46,495 nt of DNA from Halobacteriales archaeon (GTDB taxonomy: Archaea; Halobacteriota; Halobacteria; Halobacteriales; SKSH01), in assembly GCA_007118145.1 (NCBI GenBank), contig SKSD01000008.1:1-46495 (forward strand), in the 5' to 3' direction. The notes beneath the pieces were generated by a model. The model was given only the letters and a program-made list of their open reading frames with translations, made no database searches and was not told where the DNA came from. This document shows positions 1 to 8,384 of the stretch, piece after piece. The translations under genes and the position numbers were made by a program. How positions within the stretch are numbered: position 1 is the stretch's first letter; every line of letters begins with the position of its first letter.

Positions 1-81
1 AACTCCAGTGTTCGTCGGCGTGCGGCTATCGTCAGATGGTGCCGTCTTGGTACATAAGGCCATGGACCGTGCGTCGTTTAT

Positions 82-130
<49 letters not shown>

Positions 131-141
131 GTAATCGACGG

Positions 142-741
142 TTGACACTTTTCACAGGTGACCCGAGACAACCCAGAAGCGTGATGGGTACGTCGAACGC
201 GCTCACCATCGAACCCGAGGGTTGTGTGACGACTGGAGCGTCGATAGCGCCTGCAGGTATCGATTTAGGTGAGCGCGATTATCTATTCAGTCGGCAGATG
301 ACCCTCTTCGTGGATGGTTCAGTCCAGGTGACCGATGGGTACGATGAGATACCTATCAGTACCGATCCTGAGGTCCAATTCGATGATGATGAGTTAACGG
401 ACATCGATCTCCCATCTCCATTGACCGTCAAGGTGTACCTTGAGGATGATGAGGGAGACCCGTTCACCGGGTCGACCGAGCTGGACATCCGCGTCGCCAA
501 TCATGCTGGTGTGTTCGACGAGGCACCTGTCACTGCGAATAGCGGGAGTCTGTTCGTCGAATTCAACGACGGTGAAGGGACGTTCACCATCGGATCACCC
601 GGAGCGACGGGAACTGACCTGACACTGTGGGCGGTTGCTGAGGGAGGTACATACACATTGGACGAAATCGACGATATCGAGACCATAGAGATCACTCCTG
701 ATGCGGGCCTCACGCTCACCGGTCTCTCCATCTTTGCCTGA
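142..741 (+). CDS. Hypothetical acidic beta-sandwich (Ig-like) protein, possibly a 3' fragment
   Basis: I do not recognise the family. The 199-residue product is very acidic, as expected of a haloarchaeal protein. Its second half reads like an Ig/invasin-type beta-sandwich: a GDPFTG turn near residues 105-110, then alternating hydrophobic strands ending FNDGEGTFTIG near 144-154. It shows no signal peptide, no transmembrane segment and no clear lipobox, which is odd for such a fold because these domains are normally on exported surface proteins. The frame has a TAA at 55-57; possible starts are TTG 142, GTG 181 and ATG 184. It begins directly after the IS-end-like hairpins, so it may be the surviving C-terminal part of a larger surface protein. 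Function unknown. Confidence 0.5.
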   Translation: MTLFTGDPRQPRSVMGTSNALTIEPEGCVTTGASIAPAGIDLGERDYLFSRQMTLFVDGSVQVTDGYDEIPISTDPEVQFDDDELTDIDLPSPLTVKVYLEDDEGDPFTGSTELDIRVANHAGVFDEAPVTANSGSLFVEFNDGEGTFTIGSPGATGTDLTLWAVAEGGTYTLDEIDDIETIEITPDAGLTLTGLSIFA

Positions 742-822
742 ACCGCTCTAGACAGCGAACTACCACCTTGGTCCCGTGACAGCGTCGCACCTTTGTATCA
801 CCCGGGCGTCGACGGTCGTAAC

Positions 823-1419
823 ATGATCATCTATGGGTTCGATTGTGAGACAGCCGGGCTGTCACCGCTTCACAACGATCTGATCAGCGTCCAATACGCT
901 GATGAACACGGTGACCTCACCCTCTTCGCGATCTGGGAGTACGACACGGAGGCTGACCTCCTCGTTGATTTCCTCACCGACTGGCAGTCGATCAGACGAA
1001 AGCGCGATGCCGATGGTGCACTCTTTGTCGGTTACAATCACCTCAAGTTCGATGCCCCGTTCGTCCTCATCAAGGCGCTCACGACCGAGGGCGTCCTCGA
1101 CCGATTGAACTGGAACCTCGATGACTGCTGGAAACATCTCTATCGGTGGCCGATGTATCTCGACCTTGTCCACCTGTTCGGCTCAGACTTCATCTCGATG
1201 AGAGCGGTGCGAGAAGCTCTCCTCGGGTCCGAGGGACCTTTTGAGAGCAAGCAAATCCCAGTCTACTACGAGAGCGAGCGCTACGACCTGATCGAGCAGT
1301 ACATCAGAGACGAGATGCGTGCGTTGCGAGAGATCTATCATGCACTGCAGGACGAACTCTTCTTCGAGGAGTTGATGGCATTCAGGCATCGAGCGGGACA
1401 CACCCGATCGCTGTCGTGA
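823..1419 (+). CDS. DnaQ-like (DEDD) 3'-5' exonuclease, PolB-exonuclease type
   Basis: The 198-residue protein has the order of motifs of the DEDD exonuclease superfamily, related to the proofreading domain of family B polymerases. Exo I is FDCET with D7 and E9, Exo II is GYNHLKFD with N72 and D77, and a probable Exo III is around Y160-IRD-E164 with D163. The family removes nucleotides from 3' ends of DNA or RNA using two metal ions. The start is placed at ATG 823 because the fold begins immediately with MIIYGFD; an upstream TTG at 793 would add ten residues with no domain content. It is a stand-alone gene, convergent with the transporter on the other strand. The substrate cannot be told from sequence. 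Confidence 0.75.
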   Translation: MIIYGFDCETAGLSPLHNDLISVQYADEHGDLTLFAIWEYDTEADLLVDFLTDWQSIRRKRDADGALFVGYNHLKFDAPFVLIKALTTEGVLDRLNWNLDDCWKHLYRWPMYLDLVHLFGSDFISMRAVREALLGSEGPFESKQIPVYYESERYDLIEQYIRDEMRALREIYHALQDELFFEELMAFRHRAGHTRSLS

Positions 1420-1436
1420 GTATATGACGACTCGCA

Positions 1437-3167
1437 TCACCCGAGGAACCAGTAGCCAATGGGGTGCGCAAACTCAGGCGGGATCACGCCGATATCGATC
1501 CCCCAGGCCATGGGCAACCAGTAGTACGAGATCATAGCGATCAGTATCACCCCGATGAGATTCAATCCGATCCCGACACGTGCCATCTGTGGGATGGTGA
1601 GATAGCCACTGCCGAAGACGATTGCGTTCGGCGGTGTGGCGACGGGGAGCATGAACGCGAACGAGGCTGCGGTCGCCCCGGCAATCATCAGCGCGAACGG
1701 GTGCAATCCGATACCGATCGCGATACCGGCGAGGACGGGCATGAGGATCGCCGCGGTGGCGGTGTTAGACGTCACCTCGGTGAGGAAGATCGTGACACCG
1801 ACGACGATGATGAGTAAGATGAGTGTATGGATGCCTGCGAGCAACTGGAGTTGTTCGCCGATCCAACCCGCCAGACCGGTCGCACCGAATCCAGCCGCGA
1901 TCGAGAGCCCACCGCCGAAGAGGACGATGACTCCCCACGGTATCTTCACAGCGGTCGACCAGTCGAGGAGGAACGTGTGCTCATCAGACGAAGTTCTCGT
2001 GGGGATGGTGAACAGGATGAGTGCACCAGCGATCGCGACGAGTGTATCTGCGTTGGCAGGGATGGCGATCACATCGAACTGGTCGAGCAGACTCACACCG
2101 ATCCATCCAGTGGCCATCCCTGCGAACACCACGACCACCCACCGTTCCTGACGATTCATCACACCGAGCGCGGTCAGCTCGTGGTCGATGTGCTCAATAT
2201 CAGTGGGGAGTTGGTCGAACTTGGGCGGTACGGCCACCTTCGTGACATAGAGGTAGACGATGGCCAGACCGATTATCGCTATCGGGACGCCGTATAACAT
2301 CCACTCGAGGAAGGTGACCGTCTCGCCGAAGAGTTCGTTCACCTGGCCGGCGAAGAGGATGTTCGGTGGCGAACCGATGAGTGTGGCCACACCACCCACG
2401 GATGCGCTGTAGGCGATACACAACATCAGGGCGATACCGAAGGGAAACTTTGTCCGATCGGCTTCGAAGACGTCTTCGACCGCATCGACCATCGTTCCAG
2501 TCTGATAGATCACGGCGAGCCCGATCGGGAGCATCATCATCACGGTGGCGGTGTTCGAGACCCACATCGAGAGAAATGCCGTCGCGAGCATGAAGCCGAG
2601 GATGATCCGTAATGGCGACGTCCCGACCTTCTTGATCGTGAGTAGTGCGATTCTGCGGTGTAGTCCCCACCGTTGCATCGCCTGTGCGAGGAAGAATCCC
2701 CCGATGAATAGGAAGATGATCGGATTGGCATACGGCGTGGTCGCCTCGAACACGCTGAGCGCACCCGTCAGCGGTAACAAGAGGATGGGCAGCAACGAGG
2801 TTGCTGGGATGGGTATCGCCTCGGTGATCCACCAGGTGGCCACCCAGAGGGTCACAGCTGCGACAGCCTGTCCACCGGTGGTGAGTCCCTCAGGGGTAGG
2901 AATGAGGAGTGTCACGGCGAAGAGCAATGGACCCAGGAAGAGCCCGATACGATGTCGAGTCCCATACTTCGAACCAACATCGAATGCCTCGGGTGAGCTG
3001 CCGATATCGGTGCCACCGTCGGCACGTACGTCCCGTGCAGCTGCTTGGTCATACCCAAGATCGTCGAGTATCTGTGCGATATCGAGGTTAATGTACGCCT
3101 TCGTTCGGGCGTGACACGCCCAGAGATCTCGCCAGAGCAGACGCAATCGCGACCATCGTCGTGACAT
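1437..3167 (-). CDS. DASS/SLC13-family sodium-coupled anion (dicarboxylate or sulfate) symporter
   Basis: The 576-residue polytopic membrane protein carries both Ser-Asn-Thr signatures of the divalent anion:Na+ symporter family: SNT at 204-206 in WVSNTATVMM and SNT at 467-469 in TSNTATAAILMP, each within a re-entrant hairpin region. The family imports C4-dicarboxylates, citrate or sulfate with sodium; the substrate is not resolvable here. About 75 N-terminal residues before the first membrane helix are cytoplasmic and include a short Asp-rich stretch. The start at 3167 (ATG, MSRRW) is preferred over the 28-residue upstream extension, which is His/Arg-rich and unlike the rest. The gene stands alone between convergent and divergent neighbours. 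Confidence 0.85.
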   Translation of the reverse strand: MSRRWSRLRLLWRDLWACHARTKAYINLDIAQILDDLGYDQAAARDVRADGGTDIGSSPEAFDVGSKYGTRHRIGLFLGPLLFAVTLLIPTPEGLTTGGQAVAAVTLWVATWWITEAIPIPATSLLPILLLPLTGALSVFEATTPYANPIIFLFIGGFFLAQAMQRWGLHRRIALLTIKKVGTSPLRIILGFMLATAFLSMWVSNTATVMMMLPIGLAVIYQTGTMVDAVEDVFEADRTKFPFGIALMLCIAYSASVGGVATLIGSPPNILFAGQVNELFGETVTFLEWMLYGVPIAIIGLAIVYLYVTKVAVPPKFDQLPTDIEHIDHELTALGVMNRQERWVVVVFAGMATGWIGVSLLDQFDVIAIPANADTLVAIAGALILFTIPTRTSSDEHTFLLDWSTAVKIPWGVIVLFGGGLSIAAGFGATGLAGWIGEQLQLLAGIHTLILLIIVVGVTIFLTEVTSNTATAAILMPVLAGIAIGIGLHPFALMIAGATAASFAFMLPVATPPNAIVFGSGYLTIPQMARVGIGLNLIGVILIAMISYYWLPMAWGIDIGVIPPEFAHPIGYWFLG

Positions 3168-3383
3168 GGTGTGTAGTATCCCCGATCTTCGGCGTTGGTG
3201 AGACCGATGTCCACGTGAACCGTCGTCCGGGATGACCAATAACATGTACATTCTTCATCCCTCAGCTGTCGCCGGGGATGTCGTCAATGTGTATCGGACC
3301 GGTTCGTTCCCTTGGCCGGCACAAACCGGTCTCGCCGATGGTGCTAAGGCGGTCGATAGCATCTCCCCGGTTGAGGACAAGCT

Positions 3384-4217
3384 GTGTCGGTTACTGTCAC
3401 GATTGCAGAGTGCTCATTCACCATCGACATCCGGAAGGTCGATGAGCTCTGTCTCCATGAGGAGGTGATCGATGAGCACGTCGATACCCTGATCGAGGCA
3501 CTCCGACGTGAGGGCACACTTCGCGATCCAGTCATCGTCGATGCCGGATCTGATATCGTGCTCGATGGGATGCATCGTGTGACTGCAGCTGATGCACTGG
3601 GACTCGGGTATATCCCTGCCTGTGAGGTTCGCTACACCGATCCGGATATCAAGGTCGAGGGATGGGCAAAGGTGTTCGACCAGTTATCACCGGTTGCGTT
3701 CGAGCGTGCGGCCACCAGCGTAGGGATCTCCCTCGCACCAACATCCACAAAGGCGCACACCTCGAGGGCCATCCCACCTCCGATCGCGGTAATCGACGGT
3801 ACCTATTGCGAGCTCGAATTCGATGACACCGACATCGCCTCCGTATGCACGGCGATGAGACGCCTCTTCGATGAGCTCGAAGCGCACGGTTTCACACCAC
3901 GTCTCGAGCCCGATTCGTACCTCAACGGAGCCTTCGATGGTGAGGAGGTGGTGGTGGCGATCCCGCAGATCCCAAAATCAACCATCGTCGAGGTCGGGTC
4001 GATGGAGTTCTTGTTCCCACCGAACACGACCCGTCATGTCCTTCCTGTGCGACCGATCGGTCTCGATATCCCGATCGAACGTCTCTCCGATGACCCAGCT
4101 GTGATCGAGAGATGGGTGAGACATCGCCTAGATACAAGTGCTATCGAGTTCGTCCCCCCAGGGAGCCACTATGGTGGACGACGCTACGATGAGGCACTGG
4201 CTTTGATCCGTGACTAG
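3384..4217 (+). CDS. ParB/SerK-like nuclease-fold protein
   Basis: The N-terminal part (about residues 15-90) is a ParB/sulfiredoxin-like fold with the motif VLDGMHRVTAA, in which DGMHR occupies 61-65; the DG(H/M)HR box is the nucleotide-handling motif of ParB and of archaeal ADP-dependent serine kinase (SerK, a free-serine kinase first described in Thermococcus). The remaining 180 residues, including a stretch resembling an alpha/beta domain (VEVGSMEFLFPP near 216-227), are typical of archaeal SerK-like proteins rather than chromosome-partition ParB: there is no helix-turn-helix. Start GTG 3384 is the first in frame. A role in serine or cysteine metabolism is inferred; plain ParB-like DNA binding is the alternative. 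It has no operon partner. Confidence 0.6.
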   Translation: MSVTVTIAECSFTIDIRKVDELCLHEEVIDEHVDTLIEALRREGTLRDPVIVDAGSDIVLDGMHRVTAADALGLGYIPACEVRYTDPDIKVEGWAKVFDQLSPVAFERAATSVGISLAPTSTKAHTSRAIPPPIAVIDGTYCELEFDDTDIASVCTAMRRLFDELEAHGFTPRLEPDSYLNGAFDGEEVVVAIPQIPKSTIVEVGSMEFLFPPNTTRHVLPVRPIGLDIPIERLSDDPAVIERWVRHRLDTSAIEFVPPGSHYGGRRYDEALALIRD

Positions 4218-4329
4218 GGTACGTCACTGGCGAGTGCAACTGAGGATGCTGCGCCTCCAGACCATTTCCGGCAGATTTTTCGATACGTTGGTGCATGTGT
4301 TGAGTCATACCGTGGTGTCGACCCATCAC

Positions 4330-4338
4330 GGAGGGAGG
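4330..4338 (+). promoter_or_regulatory. Strong Shine-Dalgarno before a TTG start
   Basis: GGAGGGAGG lies 8 bases before the TTG at 4347. It matches the anti-SD end of archaeal 16S rRNA and decides the TTG start of the haloperoxidase-like gene, since no ATG or GTG sits at a better distance. Confidence 0.6.
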
Positions 4339-4346
4339 ATACCTCT

Positions 4347-5702
4347 TTGCCAGAAGATCACACATCCCGATCGGTCGCTCGAGAATCGAGCCGACCTCAC
4401 ACACGCCGTGCCTTCTTGCTAGCAGCGGGCACGTCGCTGGCGGCGAGTGCTGGATGTACGTGGATCACTGGTGGGTCGATACCAGACGATGAGACTGGAG
4501 CTGGTCCGATTGTCGACTGGAACGACGCCATGCTCAACGTCGTCAGGACCGTCCCCCAGACACCGATAGCATTCACCCGCCAGTTCGCCCTGTTCAACGT
4601 CGCCATCTATGATGCGGTCACCACGATCATGGCTGCCAGGGGAGGGGTCGCCTACGAACCGTATCGCTCGCCAACAGAGGCACCAGCTGGTGATCTCTCG
4701 TGTCCCGCAGCAGTCGGTGGTGCAGCACACGAGGTGCTCACGCATCTGCATCCAGAATTCACCACCCTCTTCGATACAAGACTCGCGGATACCTTGGATA
4801 TCGCCCGCTCGTTGGAGGGTGATGTCAGCCGTGGGGAGGAGTGGGGCCGTCGCGTCGCGAGCGGACTCATCGACGAGCGCCTCGATGATGGACACCTCGC
4901 GTACGACGGTGGTTCGTATCAGGCGTGTGACCGACCCGCGATGACACCGGGGTGTTATCGTGGTGGGCAGGGTGGGCCGTGGCTCGATGCACACTTCGCC
5001 TTCGTCGATACCTGGGCGATAACGAACCCGATGCCATTCGGTCGACCACCGTGGCTCACTGATGATGCGTATGCCGAGGCATGGCACGAGGTATACCACC
5101 TTGGCGACAACCGCCGAGACCGTCCACAAGAGGAGATTGATATCGCCACCTTCTGGCGTGGTGGCGGTGGGACATCACGACCCCCCGGACGCTGGATGGG
5201 CATCACATCGATCGCAGCCACCGAGTTTCACCTCTCGTTGCTCGAGACTGCACGATTGTTCGGTCTTGTGAGCCTCGCAATCGCCGATGCTGGTATCTCC
5301 TCGTGGTTATCGAAGTACAAGCACGGGTTCTGGCGCCCACTCCCAGCGATCAGATATGGTGACACTGATGACAACCCTGAGACGTTTGCCGACCCAGGCT
5401 GGCAACCGATCGCCATCGGAGGTAGCCCAGAGTATCCTTCTACGCTATCTTGTTATGGCGCTACCGCGAAGACCATCCTCATCGACTATCTTGAGACTGA
5501 CTCGTTCACATTCGAGTTCACTTCGAGCGGTCCGCCTGAACAGACCAGAACGTTCAACAGCTTCTCTGGCGCGTTTGAGGAGTCCTGGCACAGTCGACTC
5601 TATGTCGGCAATCATTTCAGGTTCTCGCTGGTCGACTCCATCCCCGTCGGTGAGGCGATAGCACAGACGGTCCTGGATGATCAGCTACAACCGATCGAGT
5701 GA
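4347..5702 (+). CDS. Tat-exported vanadium-haloperoxidase-family (PAP2-like) protein with altered active site
   Basis: The 451-residue precursor begins with a twin-arginine signal (HTRRAFLLAAG, RR at about 20-21) followed by a SAGC lipobox-like site, so it is probably exported folded and lipid-anchored. The C-terminal half shows the vanadate/phosphate pocket of the haloperoxidase/PAP2 superfamily: K323 and R330 (KYKHGFWRP), PSTLS at 364-368, and SR417LYVGNH423, where R417 and H423 have the same 6-residue spacing as Arg490 and His496 of Curvularia chloroperoxidase. The usual acid-base His of the Ser-Gly/Ala-His segment is Leu367 here (CTA). Vanadate binding through H423 may survive; halide oxidation or phosphatase activity is uncertain. 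A CRTAC1-type exported protein follows 105 bases downstream on the same strand. Confidence 0.8.
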   Translation: MPEDHTSRSVARESSRPHTRRAFLLAAGTSLAASAGCTWITGGSIPDDETGAGPIVDWNDAMLNVVRTVPQTPIAFTRQFALFNVAIYDAVTTIMAARGGVAYEPYRSPTEAPAGDLSCPAAVGGAAHEVLTHLHPEFTTLFDTRLADTLDIARSLEGDVSRGEEWGRRVASGLIDERLDDGHLAYDGGSYQACDRPAMTPGCYRGGQGGPWLDAHFAFVDTWAITNPMPFGRPPWLTDDAYAEAWHEVYHLGDNRRDRPQEEIDIATFWRGGGGTSRPPGRWMGITSIAATEFHLSLLETARLFGLVSLAIADAGISSWLSKYKHGFWRPLPAIRYGDTDDNPETFADPGWQPIAIGGSPEYPSTLSCYGATAKTILIDYLETDSFTFEFTSSGPPEQTRTFNSFSGAFEESWHSRLYVGNHFRFSLVDSIPVGEAIAQTVLDDQLQPIE

Positions 5703-5807
5703 CTGTCGATGTCGACTCACCATCTCACTGAGCGGCTTACTGGTGTCATGACGTACATTGGTGATTGCGAAAGGGTAAGTCTGCATCCAACACATGACTG
5801 GTGAGGT

Positions 5808-7583
5808 ATGGATAAGCAGGTAGTAGTCACGATCGTGGGCTTGGCGTGCGTTATCGGAGTGACGCTCGTCGTCGTCACGGGTGTACCTGTATCGATCGAT
5901 ATGTTCGCTGGTGGTTCGCCGGGTGAGTCTGATACGGACGGGCCGATCGGGTCGACCACGTACGATCCACCGGACCCTGCGACCCTGCCCGGTACGTTAG
6001 ACGCACAACCTGCAGACTTCGCACCGTTTCGTGCCGTGACCGAATCGATCGGGATAGATTATGAGACTCGACGCTTCAGTCGTGCGTTCGTCGGACATTA
6101 CGGTGTATATGTCGCGGATATCAACAACAACGGCTACGAGGATTTGCTCTTGATCGGCGGTGACTATCCCACCTTGTATGTGAACACGATGGATGGGTTC
6201 GAAGCCGACCGTGTCTTCGACCAACCTGATGCGACGGTTGCACATTTTTTCGATTACAACAACAACGGACACCGTGATCTCCTCCTTGGTCTCAGAGGTG
6301 CGCCGCCGGTACTCTATGAGAATCACGATGGGGAGTTCGTCGAGCGGGCTGACGCGTTCGATCGCACACTCGATTACCCGACCACGATGACCTCGGCCGA
6401 TTTCACCGGGAATGGATGTCTCGACATCTACATCGGTCAGTGGGGTTCACCAACTGGGTCACCAGCTGTCGCTATCGGTGAGATGCGCGATATCGCAGCT
6501 GCCCATCCCGAACATCGCCCGACCACGTCGAACGGTAACCCGAACCACCTCTTCGCTGGTGACTGTGCATCGTTCACCGAGATCACCGACCAGGCGGGCA
6601 TCGGCGGCGAACAGTTCACACTCGCCGTCTCCGCAGCAGATTTCACCGGCAACGGTCACATCGACCTTCATGTCGGTAACGACTGGACAGGTGATTACAT
6701 CCACGAGAACCTCGGGAATGCCACGTTCGAGACGATCGACCTCGGTCCGGCCTCCGACCGGAACGCCATGTCGAGCGTCGTGCAGGATATGACTGGGAAT
6801 CACCTGCCCGATATCTTCGTCACGAACGTCTACTTCGAGAACGCTGAGATCGATGATCTCATCCCACTCACCCGCACACCACTCCCGGATGGGAATAACC
6901 TGTTCGCCAACCAGGGTGACGGCTCATTCGTCGATATCGCGAAGGAACACGATCTTCACCGTGGATCGTGGGGCTGGGCGGCGACGATCGCCGATTACAC
7001 GAACGATGGCCACCTCGACGTGATACACTCCTCGACGTACGTCAACGTCCTGCCTGTCCATGACCATGCAGATATCTTTGAACCACCGCAGGTCTGGAAG
7101 GGCACAGGCGATACCTGGGAGAAGGTACATGGGTTCGACCTCGGCTTTGATGCTCACAACATCCGCGGTATCGCACGGATCGATTACCGTAACAACGGCG
7201 TTCTCGATGTGGTCATGGTCGGCAATCCAGCGCAGATGCCTGGCGTATCCAACGATGACAGGCAGGTGCACGTGTATGAGAACACGCTCGTTTCCAACGA
7301 GTCACTCCAGCTCTTCGTCAGGAATCCGACCGGGCTTGAGCAACATAGCAAGGTCTACGTCGAGACTGATCAGCGCACCATCTTCCGATTGGTCAATGCT
7401 CGAAGTGATTTGCTCTCACAGGATTCGAGACTGATCCATATCGGGACGGCAAACGAGCAGGTCGAACGCGTCGTGGTGGTCTGGCCCGATGGCTCAGCGA
7501 CCGAATACGAATCGCTGGTGGAGGGATCTCGATACATCTTGACCCCAGCGGGGGCTGAGGAAATCGAACGACCCGAGGCGTGA
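5808..7583 (+). CDS. CRTAC1-type exported protein: FG-GAP/VCBS propeller plus ASPIC/UnbV domain
   Basis: The 591-residue protein starts with a hydrophobic segment (about 4-30) that acts as signal or membrane anchor. Seven DxxxxGxxD-type loops follow, for example DINNNGYED (from D104), DYNNNGHRD, DFTGNGCLD, DFTGNGHID, DYTNDGHLD and DYRNNGVLD. These are Ca2+-binding FG-GAP/VCBS repeats that build a beta-propeller like that of integrin alpha chains and CRTAC1. The last 85 residues form an ASPIC/UnbV domain with the characteristic VVVWPDGSATEYE. Such proteins are extracellular binding or scaffold proteins with no proven reaction. GGTGAGG at 5799-5805 gives a ribosome site. Its position behind the haloperoxidase-like gene suggests a functional pair outside the cell (inference). 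Confidence 0.85.
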   Translation: MDKQVVVTIVGLACVIGVTLVVVTGVPVSIDMFAGGSPGESDTDGPIGSTTYDPPDPATLPGTLDAQPADFAPFRAVTESIGIDYETRRFSRAFVGHYGVYVADINNNGYEDLLLIGGDYPTLYVNTMDGFEADRVFDQPDATVAHFFDYNNNGHRDLLLGLRGAPPVLYENHDGEFVERADAFDRTLDYPTTMTSADFTGNGCLDIYIGQWGSPTGSPAVAIGEMRDIAAAHPEHRPTTSNGNPNHLFAGDCASFTEITDQAGIGGEQFTLAVSAADFTGNGHIDLHVGNDWTGDYIHENLGNATFETIDLGPASDRNAMSSVVQDMTGNHLPDIFVTNVYFENAEIDDLIPLTRTPLPDGNNLFANQGDGSFVDIAKEHDLHRGSWGWAATIADYTNDGHLDVIHSSTYVNVLPVHDHADIFEPPQVWKGTGDTWEKVHGFDLGFDAHNIRGIARIDYRNNGVLDVVMVGNPAQMPGVSNDDRQVHVYENTLVSNESLQLFVRNPTGLEQHSKVYVETDQRTIFRLVNARSDLLSQDSRLIHIGTANEQVERVVVVWPDGSATEYESLVEGSRYILTPAGAEEIERPEA

Positions 7584-7716
7584 AGCCATCTCCTGGAGAC
7601 GTTCGTCTGCGGTTGGCGAAGACACAGATACGAGAATCGAGCGATGGGGCGTGCAATCACACTGGCACTGTACGGATAGTTTGGCAGATCTGAAACAAGA
7701 CTCCGACGAGGGGCGT

Positions 7717-8035
7717 GTCTATCGTGAGCATCTCGACCGGAGTAGGGATGTCTGGGACCGATGGAGTGACTAGTATCGACTGAGCGACAGCGATTTCTAA
7801 CCTCTCCGTGACGAGTTGGTCGCTTCGCTTGAGCTCTCAGAGGGCGCCGATATACCCGATCTCGGTTGTGGCCCTGGGTTGAGCTTCGAGACGAGCATCA
7901 ATAGTTCGGAACGGGCGGTACGCTCACTGCCATCGATTACGAAAATTCGAGGTGAAAACCTCGCGTTTTGGCACTTGGATAAAGTCGAAGACCTCAGCAC
8001 GCTCAATGGCGTCAAGGAGGAGGCCGGCACAACCT
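7717..8035 (+). pseudogene. Decayed class I SAM-dependent methyltransferase (5' half)
   Basis: Read in frame from 7717, the sequence gives VYREHLDRSRDVWDRWSD, a TAG stop at 7771-7773, YRLSDSDF, a TAA stop at 7798-7800, then PLRDELVASLELSEG and the SAM-binding motif I DLGCGPG at 7858-7878. The stops replace positions where Trp and an acidic residue would be expected. After motif I the continuation is found in a shifted frame (FGTGGTLTAIDY near 7895-7932, the motif II region), and VKEEAG near 8010-8028 recalls the following helix. So there are at least two nonsense changes and one or two frameshifts. The C-terminal half of the enzyme is missing or unrecognisable, and the next recognisable feature downstream is a TnpB-element-like scar. 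Confidence 0.6.
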
Positions 8036-8184
8036 GACGCTAGCCACAGTCCGACAACCACTGGAGTTGGGTAGGGTATTCCACGAACAAAAGGCAACCC
8101 TTGGTCGGATGGCTACTCCATCACCGTGGTGGAGCCGGGCCGATGACACGACCTCGTGGGGTGTAAGTGGATATCAATTCACAC

Positions 8185-8204
8185 CAGGCCTCAAACGAGG
8201 CCTG
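8185..8204. repeat. Perfect 8-bp inverted repeat, 4-nt loop
   Basis: CAGGCCTC (8185-8192) and GAGGCCTG (8197-8204) are exact complements around AAAC. The hairpin lies between the methyltransferase remnant and the TnpB-like end and in no gene. It could be a transcription-stop hairpin or part of a guide-RNA-like structure of the decayed element; I cannot tell which. Confidence 0.5.
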
Positions 8205-8269
8205 ATGTATCGCCCACAAACCATAGCCGAACCCCGACGCGGTTTCGGTCAGGGTGCCTCCGGGGACGC

Positions 8270-8335
8270 ACAACCGGCGTGCCGTCTCGCGGAGGAATCC
8301 TCGCAGTTCACGACGGGGAGGATGTCAACTCCCGG
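8270..8335 (+). mobile_element. Decayed 3' end of a TnpB (IS1341-type) element
   Basis: The stretch CGGAGGAATCCTCGCAG (8290-8306) followed by GACGGGGAGGATGTCAAC (8313-8330) resembles the conserved 3' end of haloarchaeal IS1341-type elements, where GGAATCCTCGCCC pairs with GGGCGGGGAGGATGTCAA downstream of tnpB. Here the central complementary arm has been altered, so the hairpin is weakened. No tnpB frame remains. The call rests on pattern memory of such ends and not on a database match. Confidence 0.45.
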
Positions 8336-8384
8336 TGATTGTCTACTATCTGTCACTCGGACCCACACTTGGTATCCCGATTTC

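Noticed and set aside
7816-8037. 73-residue frame with DLGCGPG
   Set aside because: It is part of the methyltransferase remnant. The full fold needs reading through stops and frameshifts, so it is given as a pseudogene and not a small protein.
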